64,000 bases of DNA, from contig FN649739.1 of assembly GCA_000310025.1 (NCBI GenBank), positions 3,238,476 through 3,302,475 on the forward strand, in the 5' to 3' direction. The stretch is from Ectocarpus siliculosus (Eukaryota > Sar > Phaeophyceae > Ectocarpales > Ectocarpaceae). The position numbers were made by a program, and so were the translations under genes. Shown in pieces: positions 13,001 to 25,536 of this stretch (its first letter is position 1; each line of letters starts with the position of its first letter). The notes beneath the pieces were generated by a model. That model was given only the letters and a program-made list of their open reading frames with translations. It was not told the origin of the DNA and did not search any database.

Positions 13001-15717
13001 CCCCAGGGGACGGTAGTTATGACGGTGTTGGGTTCGATTCTTCGGACAACCCCATATTTGTTGAGTCCATGGGGATAACGCTCTTTTCACTGTGTCAATT
13101 TATTTTCCTAGTGCTGCGTGTTTCTTTGTGCTCCCATTGCATGTTTGTCACATTCACTGTTTTCTTCTGTTCTTTTGCTGCACATGGGTCATCCCTTTCT
13201 ACCCACTGCCGGTCGAATATGAACAGTTGAGCAGGGGCAGTCCCTTCCATCTTCAGATGCTACATTGTTCCTGTGTTGGGCGCAGCTGTTTCATAGAAAT
13301 CGTGATTGGTTGTGACGGCATTCTTGTCTGCCCATCGCGTCCGGCCTTGGGTACTCTTCCTGTTTTCTCACCTTTCACGCGCGGTATTTGTGGTCATTCG
13401 GTCGCGTTTGGATGCGTCGTCGATTGTCTCGGGATCTGCAAAATCCGTCGCAGCTTCCTCTCATCTCGCCGTTCATTCGTGTTTCAATTCCGCTGCGTAT
13501 GGATGCGTCAAATATCTCGGGGGTCTCCAAAATGTTGCAGGTATGTGGTGTCTGCCTTCGCGAAGAGTGTAGACGTCGCCCTCGCCGTGGGACCGATGGT
13601 GAGCAAACTGCACACGGTGCACCTGCAGCATCCTATTCGCTCTTCGCTTCTGGGGCATGACTTTTGTCTTGGTGCCCAATATTGAGCTATTATGTAGCGC
13701 GATCGCCCTCGAATCCAGTGGCCACAGGTGAGGTTGGCTTTCTTGTCATGAACGCGAAGAGCAAGCTACACGGGAATATCGTGGATTGATCGTCGGTACT
13801 GATGGCGCTTGGTTGAGAGTGCAAGGACGAGCCTCGGTGGGACGATTTCCACATGGCACGATCCATGTCTTGTCACCAGGTCGAGGCTGAAAACGTCATC
13901 GGGTGGCACCTGAAAATCGGAAGAGCCAACCGCAGACAATATGTCATTTTTTCCTCTTCATTTTTTGTTGAAATTTGGTTTTCAGGGAAGACGCAAAAAG
14001 TCGCCGACCCTTCTCCGTTGTTGGCAGTTTTGCGTTGCGTCGGACGCTCTTATTGAGGAATTTGCCAACAGATGATTTTTCGTTGTCAAACACAGCCGCA
14101 CGAAATTGTAATTATCTTGGGGCTCTTGAGGTTCCGCGTCGATGCTCGTGACTCGATGGACTACCTGACCATGGCGCCATCAACCATCGATGAAGATCAG
14201 CACGTGTGATGAAATCCACTATTGTACATCACCCCATTTGGATATGCGTGGAAACGGTGTCGAGTCGTCCATCGACCGGCGTTGACTTCTTTTAGACCGC
14301 GATTTTCCTGGATGACATGTCGATCAGATGGTTGTTGAAGACGCCGTTGTCAGTTCTAAAACATTGTGCAAAGAGTTGTATCCACAGTCGATACGTTCAC
14401 CGCCGGTGGGGGAAGTCGGCTCACTTTTTAACGTCACGGGCTCTACACGCCGATCATAACAACTCGGAGTTTACGGCTGCTGCTCTCTCTTTGTTTGGCC
14501 ATCTATCTCTGTTGAGGGAGCTGACGGCCGCGAACACAAATCAAAATGGTCCCACGCGCAACCCATCGTGGTTCTACCAATCGTCTTGTATCGCCGGATG
14601 CAACGCATCCGCAATCCACGGCGAACTTATTTCAGCACCACCCACGCTGCTTCTTGCAGATCCTGATGCCCTTCATCATCTTCGGTGGGCTGCTGATCAA
14701 TCTCAGCGAGATTCCCGTCTACTTCATGTGGTATTCCATCTTCTCTTTCATCCAATACGGTACGTGAGATTCCCGTCTTGGTGTGGTGTTCCATCTTCTC
14801 GTTCATCCAATATGGTACGTAAGAAAGCGACGGCTTGTTCCTCTTTGCTTCGTCCCCTCCCGCTCAACTTTGGTGGCCGAAGATGCAAACCAAGCCCTGA
14901 CGGTTCTTCGACAACAGTTGGTCACTAACCCTGGACACCTCTTTCCAAGAGCTTGCCGGCAATTTGCTCTTTTGGAGTCGCTTTGCGAATTTGCTACCCT
15001 CCCTCCTTTCCAAAGGCAGTTCGATCAAAATATACCTTGTGTGGCGTACCACTCCGTTCCAGCCACAGGCTAGAACAACCGTCACACCATGTGTTTTGCA
15101 CGTTTTTTTCACGAGCGCTCTCCCTGCCGCTGCGTGCGTCGCGTGCAATACAGGCTACAAGGCCATCTCGATCGTCATCTGGGAGTCGAAGGAGTCGCTC
15201 GATTGTCCACCGGAGCCCGAGCCATGCGTCTTCCCCACGGGGCAGGATGTGCTGGACTATCTCGAGTTCGAGGGCGGGAACAGAGAGCTGTGGCTGAACT
15301 TCGTGTATTTGGTGAGGCGCCCTCTTTTTTGTGTAGCGAGATGTAGGGATGCTGAAGAGTGCACTGTGTAGGGAGCACAACAGAGACTGTGGTGGGCGTT
15401 CTTGTGTTGGGCGAGGTGTTTCTGACTTTGGTGGTCTGTTTTTTGCGTCTACGGGAGTGTGTGGCGGTCGCCAAAGCGGAGTAGCACACTGGCCAGGTTT
15501 TTGAGGTTCGTACGCCCTGCACACGTCAAGGAAAAGTAGATTTAACGACTTTTGCTTTGGTTTGCGTACTGAACGCCACCTCTTGCCTGTCCTCTCCCCT
15601 ATCCCAATGTTGCACCACCACCAACTTCCGCAGGTGGCCCTCATGGTGGGATTCAGGATCCTGGCATTCTTCGCCCTGCTGTACCGCAGCCGTCCCACGG
15701 GAGAGCGTGCTTACTGA
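4018..15717 (+). CDS. ABCG (White-type) half ABC transporter, 17 exons
   Basis: ATP-driven membrane exporter with the nucleotide-binding domain first and an ABC-2 membrane domain second, the ABCG order. Such proteins work as dimers; the substrate cannot be told. Exons: about 4018-4180, 4731-4810, 5242-5314, 6088-6220, 6573-6710, 7180-7280, 8088-8242, 8621-8702, 9340-9489, 9723-9854, 10815-10895, 12089-12175, 12501-12643, 13541-13598, 14660-14759, 15154-15311, 15634-15717. All phases join, and exons 2-17 encode 584 residues. Motifs: Walker [10 protein letters not shown] (exon 2), Q-loop AFVQQEDLF (exon 3/4 junction), signature ISGGEKKR (exon 5), Walker [14 protein letters not shown] (exon 5/6), H-loop TIHQPSS (exon 6). 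Hydrophobic spans follow in exons 10, 11, 13-15 and 17, with an extracellular Cys-containing loop in exon 16. The protein ends GERAY. Exon 1 needs a one-base shift at 4120-4125, and no in-frame ATG is visible, so the 5' end is open. Confidence 0.93.
4120..4125 (+). other. G6 run with apparent one-base frameshift in ABCG exon 1
   Basis: Upstream of this run the ABCG-like reading is in one frame ([17 protein letters not shown]). Downstream it is in the next frame ([14 protein letters not shown], which leads directly into exon 2 MLAIMGPSG). Reading five Gs instead of six joins the two without a stop. Either the assembly has one G too many, or this allele is broken, or a tiny splice event is missed. 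Confidence 0.6.
4811..5241 (+). other. GC-AG intron (intron 2 of the ABCG gene)
   Basis: Exon 2 ends ...TCGTACAG and the next bases are GCAAGC. There is no GT at the point required by the protein, and exon 3 begins after tcatcgcag. The joined codons read [13 protein letters not shown] in frame. CAG|GCAAG is the usual context of the minor GC donor class. All other introns of this gene start with GT. Confidence 0.8.
14708..14820 (+). repeat. Tandem duplication of the exon 15 end and its splice donor
   Basis: Copy 1 (14708-14765) contains the last 52 bases of exon 15 and its donor GTACGT. Copy 2 (14766-14820) repeats it with a few substitutions and a 3-bp deletion, and also ends in GTACGT (14815-14820). 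Use of the second donor would put TGA in frame two codons after the first donor, so only the first gives a full-length protein. Confidence 0.85.
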
Positions 15718-17311
15718 CACGCTAGGAACGCTCTGGTCTCTGTACAGTGATATATGTGACACGGTGGTTGTTGCTTTGATTCCAAGAGTACCGAACCCCG
15801 CCTACGTGGGCGGGGACGTTCGTTGCTATTGCTATGTATGGCATATGTCCAATTTCAAAACACGGAGAGAAACTCCGCAGCCGTTTTTTTGTTTTTGTCG
15901 GTGTGCTAGACATAGTTCGTTGTAGGTGACACATTTTAAAACCCCGATACATCAACACCCGCGAGTTTTGAGGCGCAGCACAACGTCGATGTACACGGTT
16001 GTGTAGATGGTTATCCCCGGGTGCGTCGATATGCGCTCAACTATGGACAGTTTGCGTCATGCACAACCACGCCGTTTCATCAGTCAAAATCGATGGTGTA
16101 GGTTAATTTATTTCGGGAGAGACGGGGGACCAGGGGGTCCTTCTGCGATGACGGGTGGCTTTTGTCGCAGTCCTTGTGTTTGTGCTGTTGGAAGTTCAGT
16201 CAACCCTTTTAAGTCGAAGTGGGGAATTGAAGAAGCTTGATGTTGTGTATGAAACGTCGTTCGTCACTATAAACAGTCGTGACAATACTTGGTAGTCCTC
16301 GTGTCCAGGTTGTCTGGATTTCCAGGCATTTTTACGTACCAGTTGTAGTTGTATTTTGGTCCTTGGCGTTGCGAACGGGGTGGGTGTGAAGTGCAAGGCC
16401 GGTCCTCGCGGCGGGCGAGATATCATTTGTTACGAATGTTAATCCATATTTTGGAGGCGCACTGCTGTGGTAGCTTCGGCAACATGCGTGGCCAGTCTTC
16501 CATCGTTTAGTAGGCGATCGAGCGGGGAGTGAGCCTTGGTCGTTTTTCCACCGTTTCCGGCAGCTAACTCTGCACATGATTGAGTAGTGTTCCTGTCCTG
16601 CGTTGTTGTTACCGAGACTTGCGGCGGCAGAATTTACATGTTTGCCTGGCGAAAGCAGATTCTCTCAATCTCACCCTCGCTCCCTTGTCCCAGTTCGATC
16701 CTTAATTAATCGGATACGAAGCCGGAAATGAGCGACGAAAGAAGAACCCCCATGTCAAAGCCAACACTCTCTAGCTGGTGAGCACCCCCCCCCCACACAC
16801 GCCCAACTTGGGGGCCTTGGTACTTGCTCCATAATTGCGCCCGCATCAACACAGCTCTTTCTGCAATCAGCTACCCTCCGTAAGGCACTACAGGATATAC
16901 CTCCGTGCGCACATGCTATGCGTAAATGCCACTCCTTCCCCCTTTCGACTTTCCCTTCACCACCATCTCCACCTACCTCACTTTGAGGCGGCCCCTGACC
17001 TGTAGCTGCACACCAATCTATACTGGGGCCGGCAACACTACAATATTCACAACTCTCGCGTGCCGGTACCAGTCCCAGCGGGCATTATGATACTCTGAAG
17101 ATCCCTGCACGCACGCAACGAAACTAAACTCGAGGTGCCCCCACACCCACCATAGGCCAAATCCCGTTCAAGTGCCCCACACCCGTCCAATCTGTAGCAT
17201 GTTTGGAGTAGGAACGATTGCTCAACTAATAGGGATTCGCGGTTATGTGTATTAATTTTTGTACATCGAGCTTGTTGCTGCACGAGATTCCACTCGACCC
17301 AATTTTTTGCC
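15718..17311. other. Non-coding DNA downstream of the ABCG gene
   Basis: This stretch holds the presumed 3' UTR and terminator of the ABCG gene and then unremarkable non-coding DNA. I see no exon with family signal and no RNA gene. A poly-C run lies at 16787-16794. Confidence 0.5.
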
Positions 17312-17509
17312 ACGGAAACCATGGAAATTTTACACGGAATGGCATGGCAATTCCCGTAGAACATTCCATGGAAACTCCCATGGATTCCGTGGATGCCATG
17401 GAGGAGTTCATGGATGCCATGGAGCTCCATGGAATATTCCACGGAGCCCCATGGAGTTCCATCGCACGTTCCATGGCACTACGTGGGGTTCCATGGAATA
17501 TTCCATGAA
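17312..17509. repeat. CCATGG-rich palindromic repeat array
   Basis: About nine copies of CCATGG or near variants occur in under 200 bases, separated by short words such as TTCC, GGAATATTCC and GAGCTCC. The block is made of overlapping small palindromes. Because the motif is self-complementary, both strands read as Met/His/Gly-rich open frames, which should not be taken as genes. Confidence 0.8.
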
Positions 17510-17610
17510 ATTGACAAATTTTGTGAATGACTGTGAAGAACAATCCCAACTATTGTAAACAAACCAACACGAAAACAATTCATCAAAGTAGACCACGACA
17601 TCTACTGGTA

Positions 17611-18095
17611 GACAAAAAGCATACCGCGCGAGGTAGGGCAGCCCGTAGGAAAACACAGCCCGCTCGCATGCTGTAACTGAGATAACAGAGGTGATCTGAG
17701 GTCTGACGGAAAGCGACGACAACACACTCTAGACCATGACAACTCGACAAAAAAGCATCCCATGCGCACGAGGTAAGGCAGCCTATAAGAAAACACAGCC
17801 CGTTCGCATCCTGTGACAAAGGATGTAACAGAGTTAGTCCAAGTTCTGACAGAAAACGAGGAATATTACATCCGAACTGAATGAAATAGGCCGTCACCTC
17901 AGTAACGAATACAGACCCGGATTTGAGTGGTTCACCGGGGGTCGTTTTTCCCATCCGCATCCTCCTACGGCTCTTCATTTCCGTCCGCAACCTACAACAG
18001 CAAACCACAACTTGAAATAACGAAAACTAGCAAAATAATAACTTGAAATAACGAAAACCAGCAAACCGAAACTTGAAATAACAAAAACCAAAGCA
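17611..18095. repeat. Two local direct-repeat blocks
   Basis: A segment of about 115 bp at 17611-17727 (gcat..., aggtagggcagcc, aaacacagcccg, ...ctgac) is repeated imperfectly at 17746-17861. Further right, three copies of an approximately 30-bp unit containing ACTTGAAATAAC and AAAACCAGCAAA run from about 18009 to 18095. Minus-strand open frames over these repeats show no family signal. Confidence 0.65.
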
Positions 18096-18516
18096 ACGCA
18101 GGGTGTAAGCTGCCAGAAATATGGGACGTGTATGGGCTGTTTGAGACTGAAGCAAGGAGACAGAATCAGGCGAACGACGCAACCATAGCAAACTAAAAAC
18201 TTAAGTCTAACCAAAACCCAAGCAAACGCTAGGAATGTGGAGCTGCCGACAACAGGCAGGTGTACGAACTCAATGTCTCCCCCCCAAACTGATGCACGGA
18301 GACATCAACAGACGAAACGACGCAACCCTCCACGTACTAAAGGTGGTGGGCGACTACACTTGAAAGTTCAATACTTTCGCACAATGTAAGCCACACGTTG
18401 AAGTTAACGTCTCTATCGAACAGTACGGCACAACGAGGGCCGAACAGGCGGTCGATCCCGAGAGAGCTGAAAATATCAACCAAATGAACAACAATAAATC
18501 GAAAGAGGGACGCGTT

Positions 18517-21500
18517 TCAAAACAAGACGGAAGGGGTTTCCGTCGCATCGACGCTTCCAGGAGACAGACTTCCTTCAGTAGCAATTTTGACTTTCTTCTT
18601 CCTGAATGCTGATGACGAGGATGAACTCCTACGGAATCGCCGTCGGTCTTCGGATTGCTGTCGCTCCACCTCGTAAATACTGCCGGAAAAAGGGTCGTCA
18701 TCTGCCTCTGTGAACATAGATACGCTTCCTCTGAGGCGAAAAATGCCTCGACCGCGGCGGAAGCTCGAGGACGCCGGCTGCTGTCCTCGCTTTTCAACCC
18801 ACAGCGAAATCGCCTCCATGATCACCTCGAGCAGTACCACCCCCACCATGCAAACGTGGGCCGCGACAAGGAGGGACTCAAACACCCTCTGGCTGCTGGC
18901 CCGCTCGTCCGACACATCCACCTTCAGCAGAAGGGCAACGTACATGCTCACAGCTACAACCGCATGACCCATGCGACAAAGCCAGGTGTCCCATCTCGAC
19001 GCATACGGAGCTAAGGCTTCCGAAATCATCGCGAAGACTACCGCGATCAGGAGCGCCACTGCAATCTGCGCGGCTGTGTTGGGATAAATAAACACCACGA
19101 CGCCGGCAAGCAGAACTCGCCGTGCGCACTCGATCACCTCGTAGTAAAACACCGATGGCCTGTACGGCTTCCATAGATCCGCGGTTGGCGCTATCCGCGC
19201 AAGTTGTTCTCGGTCGGCCTCATCACGCCTCAACACATCGCTATCCCTAAACAAGAAACCGCCGTAGAGAGCTGGGATGCCCACAGTGTACAGCACGATC
19301 ATGAAGCCGGCGTACACCTGGAACGCGCTGTGCTTTGGGGAGTCGCACTCTATTCGGTAGTCTGCCCGCAAGTAGTTCTTGCGGTCGTCCAGCTCCTCGC
19401 ACGCGAAGGTTTGAAACAGAACAGCGCTCACGCTTGCATACACCAAGAAGGTCAGCAGGAGCACCAGCGACACGTGTTTGTGCCAGACGCGTTGCAGGTC
19501 CTCGGACGACCGGTGACTATTCCGGGCCGCCGCGGCATAAACCGCGGCCAAAAAAAGCAAGCCCACGATAGGCGCGATCGTCGAAACCAACAGCCTGTCG
19601 TGGAAATCGACGTCGAAGACGCAACCGGCGGAGAGTACCCAGCCTAGGTCGAAGTTGAACAGCTCAAGGGCATCGAGAAAGCGCTGGTACACGTGCGGGA
19701 ATCTGATGTTCGCCACGGAAGTGAACTGGGCGAGCGGGCGATAGGGTCGAGACAAACAGTGGAAAAGTGTTGGATCCGTCATGCGTGCTTGCGCCACAAA
19801 CGGATGGAGGGCATGTTCACCGACGAAATCAAGGCTATACGTCTAGTAGCGTCACGTTCACAAACAACCACGGCAAATAAAGGCAGCACTGCTGAACAAC
19901 CCGGTGATTCAACTTCTCCACTTGCACCTGTGCCGCCTGCGCGAATCCCCAGCCGCAGAAATACTTGCTGTCCATGCAGAAAAACGTCATAATTCTTATG
20001 GCATAAGCACCTCCGCGTGAATCTTGATGAGACGACCCGCACCGTTCCCAGATACAACGTGCCTGAGGTCCGCCGCACTATCGCGGCATAGCCGCAGCAT
20101 GCAACCACCCGCTCACGTCCAGGAGAGAAGAAGACCGATACAATTAGCTGCGCATGGTCTACCACGCAACGAATCAAGGGCACTCGAGGCGCGTCCCAGG
20201 CCTCTCACCTGTGTCAAGATCTGCCACGCCACGATGACGATTTTGACGGACTGAAGCGGAACGAAACGCCCGGTGCGCTCGACCACCCCTCGCGCCCTGC
20301 CTTCGCTTTCCCCCGAGACGGCGTACGAGACCAACGCGACGGTGAACAACAGGCCGGCGACAGAGACGGAGACGCCGAGAGCAATGCTGCCCGCGCGGTC
20401 GGAACATTTGCTGCATGCCATGCCCAGCCGGGCCGTATACCCGCCGCTGCAAACGGCACAATCTGATACAAGCGGCCGGTAGGAGGTGGGGAAGCATGGG
20501 CTTTGTTCGGGCTTCGACAGCGGTGGGTGCTGCGGTGTGTCCTTGGTAGCAATCACCCCCAACGAAAAACGAAAGTAGGCTCGCAGACCGTTCACTCTTT
20601 ACCAACACGTTTTCGACTACTGCGCTGAATCGACAAACAAGTGGTGGGGTTTCGCAACATCGGCCGTTGGTCAACATCTTGAACAGAACAGAGACGAACC
20701 AGACGTGCCGTCGATGATGGGGTAGACACCCCCCACATGGAAGTGCTGCGGGTCGCTGATTGTAGGCTATGTCCATCGATGGTGGAGGGGAAATCGGCTC
20801 AACCAACAACAAGTAAGAGAGACAACGACGCCCGGATATACCGTTACCGTGCCCACCCTCCTCTATGTTTCCTCCGGCGCGTTGGAGTAAACTCCTTGGG
20901 GGTAGGCTGACCGGGCACTAAGAGGTGAGGAAAGGCGCATTTTTCAAGCACACAAATACGTGGGCGCTACGGAATGAAACCGTGGGGAAGGGAAGGGCAC
21001 GCTCGTGTTCCATTCAAGGTGAATTGTAGAGATGACGCCCGTTCGCACGAACTAACTGCAAGGTTCCATATTAATGAAAGAATGTTTGGCTATTGGAACT
21101 CTATGGTGTGCTAATAGATCACAGTTCGAGGTACGGAAAATTCGGAAATTCTCCAGAGCACGCCTCGAGTGTGGAGTCCCGTAGGTTGCATAAGATACCA
21201 CAACCCCTGGACCGAGGTTCAAAGCTCGATTCTCCACGATGAAACGCGGACGCAAAAAAAATAATGCGTTGTCCTGATGCTCTCGACGAGACATTTCATA
21301 CACCGCCATGCACGAGCTGTTCTGCAAGAGTTGTGAAAATCGCCCCCGGAGGTGTGGTATTTTATGCACCTACAGTAGACGCCGCGTGGCCTGTACACGC
21401 CCGGGCACATTTCAGCAACCAGTGGTTGGCATGACCGGGTACACTACTGCACCGTTCCAGCAACGCCAAGTCCCTCGCGAGAACCCATTGAGACAAGCCT

Positions 21501-24500
21501 CCAGGGAGCCTTGGACATACGCGCACAGTTCAAATGGTAGAAAAAACTCACATGGCCCTTCGTAACCTTCAAGGCAGTAGCTTTCAGATCCCGTCACACC
21601 TCCGAGGCACGCATCTGCGTTGTAGCACTCCAGGACGTTTTCGCTGGATGGGGTGGCTCGCCAGTACCCCGGCTCGATCACGAGTGCATCGAGAGTGACG
21701 GTGCCGCCGGAGCTGTTGGAGTGCTCCAAAGCGTCGGAGCATTTCGGTACCAGCTGCGGTTCCTCGAAGGAGCACCCTTCGCATTCAACCGGGCACCCAT
21801 CGCAGATGGCCTCATAGAGTGTCCCCGACTGCAATACGGCAATTATGACAGGTACAGCAAAGTGGCAGAGCGAAACCGACGGAAAGATATTTCGCGGCCG
21901 ATACAAACACTGGGAGACGCTCCGTGCACAAGAACGAATGGCAAAGGTGCAGGCCCAAGCTCCTGATGGAGCTTGTAGCTGGCCGGACGATATCTCGAGC
22001 ACGTTGGCACAACCTCAAGCTGTGCGCAGATGCCTCTCTTTTCCGTTGACACTCGTAGAGCCTCTCAATGTGCATGTGAGCGCGGCAGAAACCCTTAATC
22101 TAAGTTCAGGTGACCCACGATAAAAAAATATGGAGTAAAATGGAACAATATCACTACCGCCGGATTGGCATGTCTCCTAGATGAACTGCTCGGGTGGGGA
22201 ACACCGGTCTAGGTAGTCCAACGCATAGGACCACGTCTCTGCTCACCTCCTCGCACTCCAGGAACATGCCCTCTTGGCAGCCGTAGACGTTGCGGCTGAA
22301 AGACAGGTTCGAGACGCTTGAAACGAAGCCGATGTTGGACACGGCGGCGCCCCCGCCGTCGTCTGAAACGTTCTCCACAAAAGAGCAGTTGTTCACCTCG
22401 GCCGTGCCCGCCAGTCTCAGGGCCCCGCCCGTCCCCGCCGTGTTGCCCTCGAAAACGCTGTTGACAAACTTATCCTGTCCAGCCGCGGTGTCCACAGCTC
22501 CACCCGTCGCTATCGCCCTATTGCTTGTGAACCGGCACTGCTCAAATGTCGTAGGGGCCGGCGTGTAGTCTTCGGGGTTGAACGAAGTTCCAGAACCGAT
22601 AAGCGATATTGCGCCGCCAACCTGAGCCGAGTTGGAGACTAAGCTGATGTTGACGAACGTCGGACCAACAGCGGTGCCAGACACGAAGATGGCTCCACCA
22701 GCGACAGCGGCAGTGTTCCCAACAAAGACCGTGTTCTCTGTGCCGATAGTTACGGACAGGCCTCCAAGCAGGGCTAACGCGCCCCCGTTGGCTCCAGACG
22801 TGTTGTTCGAGAAGATTGTTGTCCCGCCAACGATGAGGTACGAGCCTTGAGGGTTGTATAGGGAGTCCAACACAAAAGACCCCACCACACCGCCGTCGGC
22901 GCTTGCTTCGTTCGACGAGAACTCGGTGTCTCCACTCCACTCCACATGAGACCCGTTCCACAAGAACATCGCTCCCCCGGAGAGTGCAGCGTTGTCTTCA
23001 AACTCGGTGGTCGCACTCCACGCCACTTGCGAGTCGGACACATGCAGGGCACCTCCCGCAGAGGATGCTCTTTGGCCGATGAAACGCGTTGTATCACCTC
23101 CGCTCCAGCTCACGCTGGAGCCAGAAAACGCACCAATTGCACCGGACGCATCGGCAGTGTTTGATTCGAAGAGCGTAGCGGCGTCCCAGGAAATGTTCGA
23201 TTTCGCCGCGATGATGGCTCCTCCGCTGTAAACCGCAGAGTTTCCGCGAAATGTTGTTGTTCCACTCCAGGACACGCTCGACTGGTTGTAGAGACTCACG
23301 GCACCGCCGTTCTTCGAGGCCATGTTGTAGGCGAAAACCGCTTTGTCCGTCCATGACATGGCCGAGACCTGGTGAATTCTCACGGCGCCGCCGCTGCCCC
23401 CAGCGGAATTGTTTAGCCATGAGCCCCCACACGAGACCACCGAAGTGCCGGTCGCGAACAAGGCCCCGCCGTCCATAGATGCCCTGTTGTCGGCAAAGAC
23501 TCCGCCCCCCACACAGGACACGTGTGAGCTCTCTGAGACGTAAATGGCGCCCCCGTTGCCAGAAGCGCTGTTTCCCACAAAATTGGTGCCATTGAATGCC
23601 AGGCTCGACCCCGCTGCAGCGACAGCCGCTCCAACCCCGCTCGCGCCCGAGCTGATGTTCACATGATTCAAGTGCAGGGAAGCGTTGACGACGGTGAACA
23701 GCCGGGTCGACCCGTTTCCGTCAATAACGGCAGTCGAGTCTTCCCCCGATATGGTAAGCTCGGTCCCGTCGACGATGTAAAACGGTTCACCAACTGCTAC
23801 GGTTCCTCTCCAATCCACCTCGAAAGACCCTCCGGAACAGTTGACCGCTGCTGCGAGGTCCTGTGCTTGCGTCGAGTCTCCCACCACCCACGCTCGCTGA
23901 ACGTCCGCTGAGCAAGGCAAGGCAGCAGATGGCGGTGCTTCGCGAATCGCGCGTAAACGACGGCAGGACTATGACTTTCCCAAGCGCTTGTTCGTCTATG
24001 CTGCCGACGTACGGGAATGAAACAACGAGGATCCAAACATCCAGCGAACCCACAGAAGCTTTGTAATTCTTACGGAAGGGGTGTTGTTTTCCGTGTCGCA
24101 AAACCCGTCTCCGATAGTCAACCAATTCCCCGTGCAGGCGGGGAAATCAGCAACAACGTTGGGTTCAAAGCAGGCTGGGTCCTCGCAGGCAAAGCCGCCG
24201 AGCCCGCATTCGTATTCAGGAGCTGGTAAACACGAACACGGGCAGCACTAGAGCACATGCACGAGCGGTTTTCGCAGAGGAGGGGAGGCGAGAAAGAGGC
24301 CGGGCAACAGGGGATGATTCGTGGGTTGAAATAGCCTTGCGTTGTGCCAAGGAGGGGAGGTAGCAGGTGATTCGCCCTACACTGGAATGGGAAAATCGTT
24401 TGTTTCCATCAGAGCTGCTTCAAGCACTGTTGGCAACTGGTGATTGAGACCATGCTTGATGCTTGACTCCATAGGTTTGGGGGAACATCAGGACATCCCA

Positions 24501-24954
24501 GACAGTGCAATGAATGTTCCAAGTATCGGCACGCGCCCGCGGGATGCACCGACCCCATATGTACTAAGTCGAGAATAACAACTGGAAAACCACGCACGTC
24601 TCCGCCATCGTAGCCGCACGAACGGTGGTTGTTTATGGGGTCACAGTAGGCGTCGCCCCAGTAATCATCCAAGCAGCGTTCCTCCCCCGAAGTCGCGGCA
24701 ACATCACCGCAGTCCGGAAAAATGCAGTCGAATTCGTTGTAGGTGCACGAGTAGAGAGATGTATCGGTGCAGGTACAAGAACAACAGTCTCCGCCGTCGA
24801 AGCCGCAGGATGGGTTGTTGTTCTCGGTGTCGCAGCGGCCATTTCCGATGTCGTCGATCGTGCCGTTGACGCAGCTGTCGTACTGAGCAGCAACGTGAAG
24901 AGTGAAACAGAGAAAGGCTGCAAAGGAACTGGCGCCGCTGATTCGTCGAATCAT
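18517..24954 (-). CDS. LNR/Pmp-repeat secreted multipass membrane protein (complete, 6 exons)
   Basis: Predicted 1330-residue surface protein. Exons on the minus strand: 24954-24598, 24247-24074, 23968-22247, 21828-21552, 20462-20209, 19725-18517. All phases match (0,0,0,1,0). Residues 1-24 form a signal peptide. LNR (Notch-type) modules follow, with CDTENNNPSCGFDGGDCC and CGYDGGD. Exon 3 encodes about 15 Pmp-type repeats of the form FxxNxAxxxGGAI, typical of a beta-helix. Exon 4 is Cys-rich with GGTVTLDALVIEPGYWRA. Exon 5 continues CAVCSGGYTARLGMACSKC and a membrane span. Exon 6 adds about six or seven more spans and a basic, Ser-rich cytoplasmic tail (SSSSSSAFRKKK). The C-terminal part resembles the multipass ends of large stramenopile surface proteins; an adhesion, sensing or channel role is possible but not shown. 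The start ATG has A at -3. The third LNR is truncated at the exon 2/3 junction. Confidence 0.88.
21177..21377. mobile_element. MITE (TACCGTAGG-type ends) in intron 4 of the LNR/Pmp gene
   Basis: The left end CCGTAGGTTGCATAAGATAC and the right end ...GCACCTACAGTA are inverted repeats, imperfect over about 40 bp. The ends match those of the elements at 28796-29020 and 29521-29751. There is no coding capacity. A TA at the borders would fit a Tc1/mariner-like target, which is inference. Confidence 0.7.
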
Positions 24955-25536
24955 GATCTCCCTTGCATGGGAACTCAGTCCCCGCGCTGTCCTTGCTCAA
25001 GCGCCTTTCAACTGGTGGGCGGTGAAATGCGAGCGGGCAGGTGTCGAGGAAACAAGCACGCACACGTGATTGTGCAGAACGGCCAGCAGGGTATGCAACG
25101 AAACCAAAACCACCGGCGACTGGTGCTAAACGTTGACCTGGCTACCGCTCTTTTGAAACCATATCGTGGACAATAAATGGAAATCCGAGGATTCTGTTGA
25201 CGGGGTTCAGAGTAACACATGCTAAACGCACTGCGCGTCCCCCTCCCGGCGGGAATCGATCTGTGGTGCGGACTCTTGGGGGTGGGTCGTGCATGTGGCT
25301 ATCTATCAATGCCTCTGACCAGGGTCTATCCTGTGAATGTCCCCGGCGGCGGCCACACGAAATTTTGCAAAGAGTGTATGCGTAGGAAGAAAGAATGCCC
25401 TGCGTGGGGATTGTAAAAGGAAGATGAATGCAAAACGCAGAGAAAAAGGATAAGATCCTATGCTTTCTCAAAGTTCTGATGCTTCACCGGTGGTTTACAA
25501 GCTGGTTCACGGAAATGGATACGAAAACATTTAACA

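Noticed and set aside
12815-13050. GGTTCGATTC-like T-arm motifs suggesting tRNA genes
   Set aside because: No matching acceptor stem, D-arm or anticodon arm could be placed on either strand.
17226-17558. Met/His/Gly-rich open frames on both strands
   Set aside because: Produced by the self-complementary CCATGG array.
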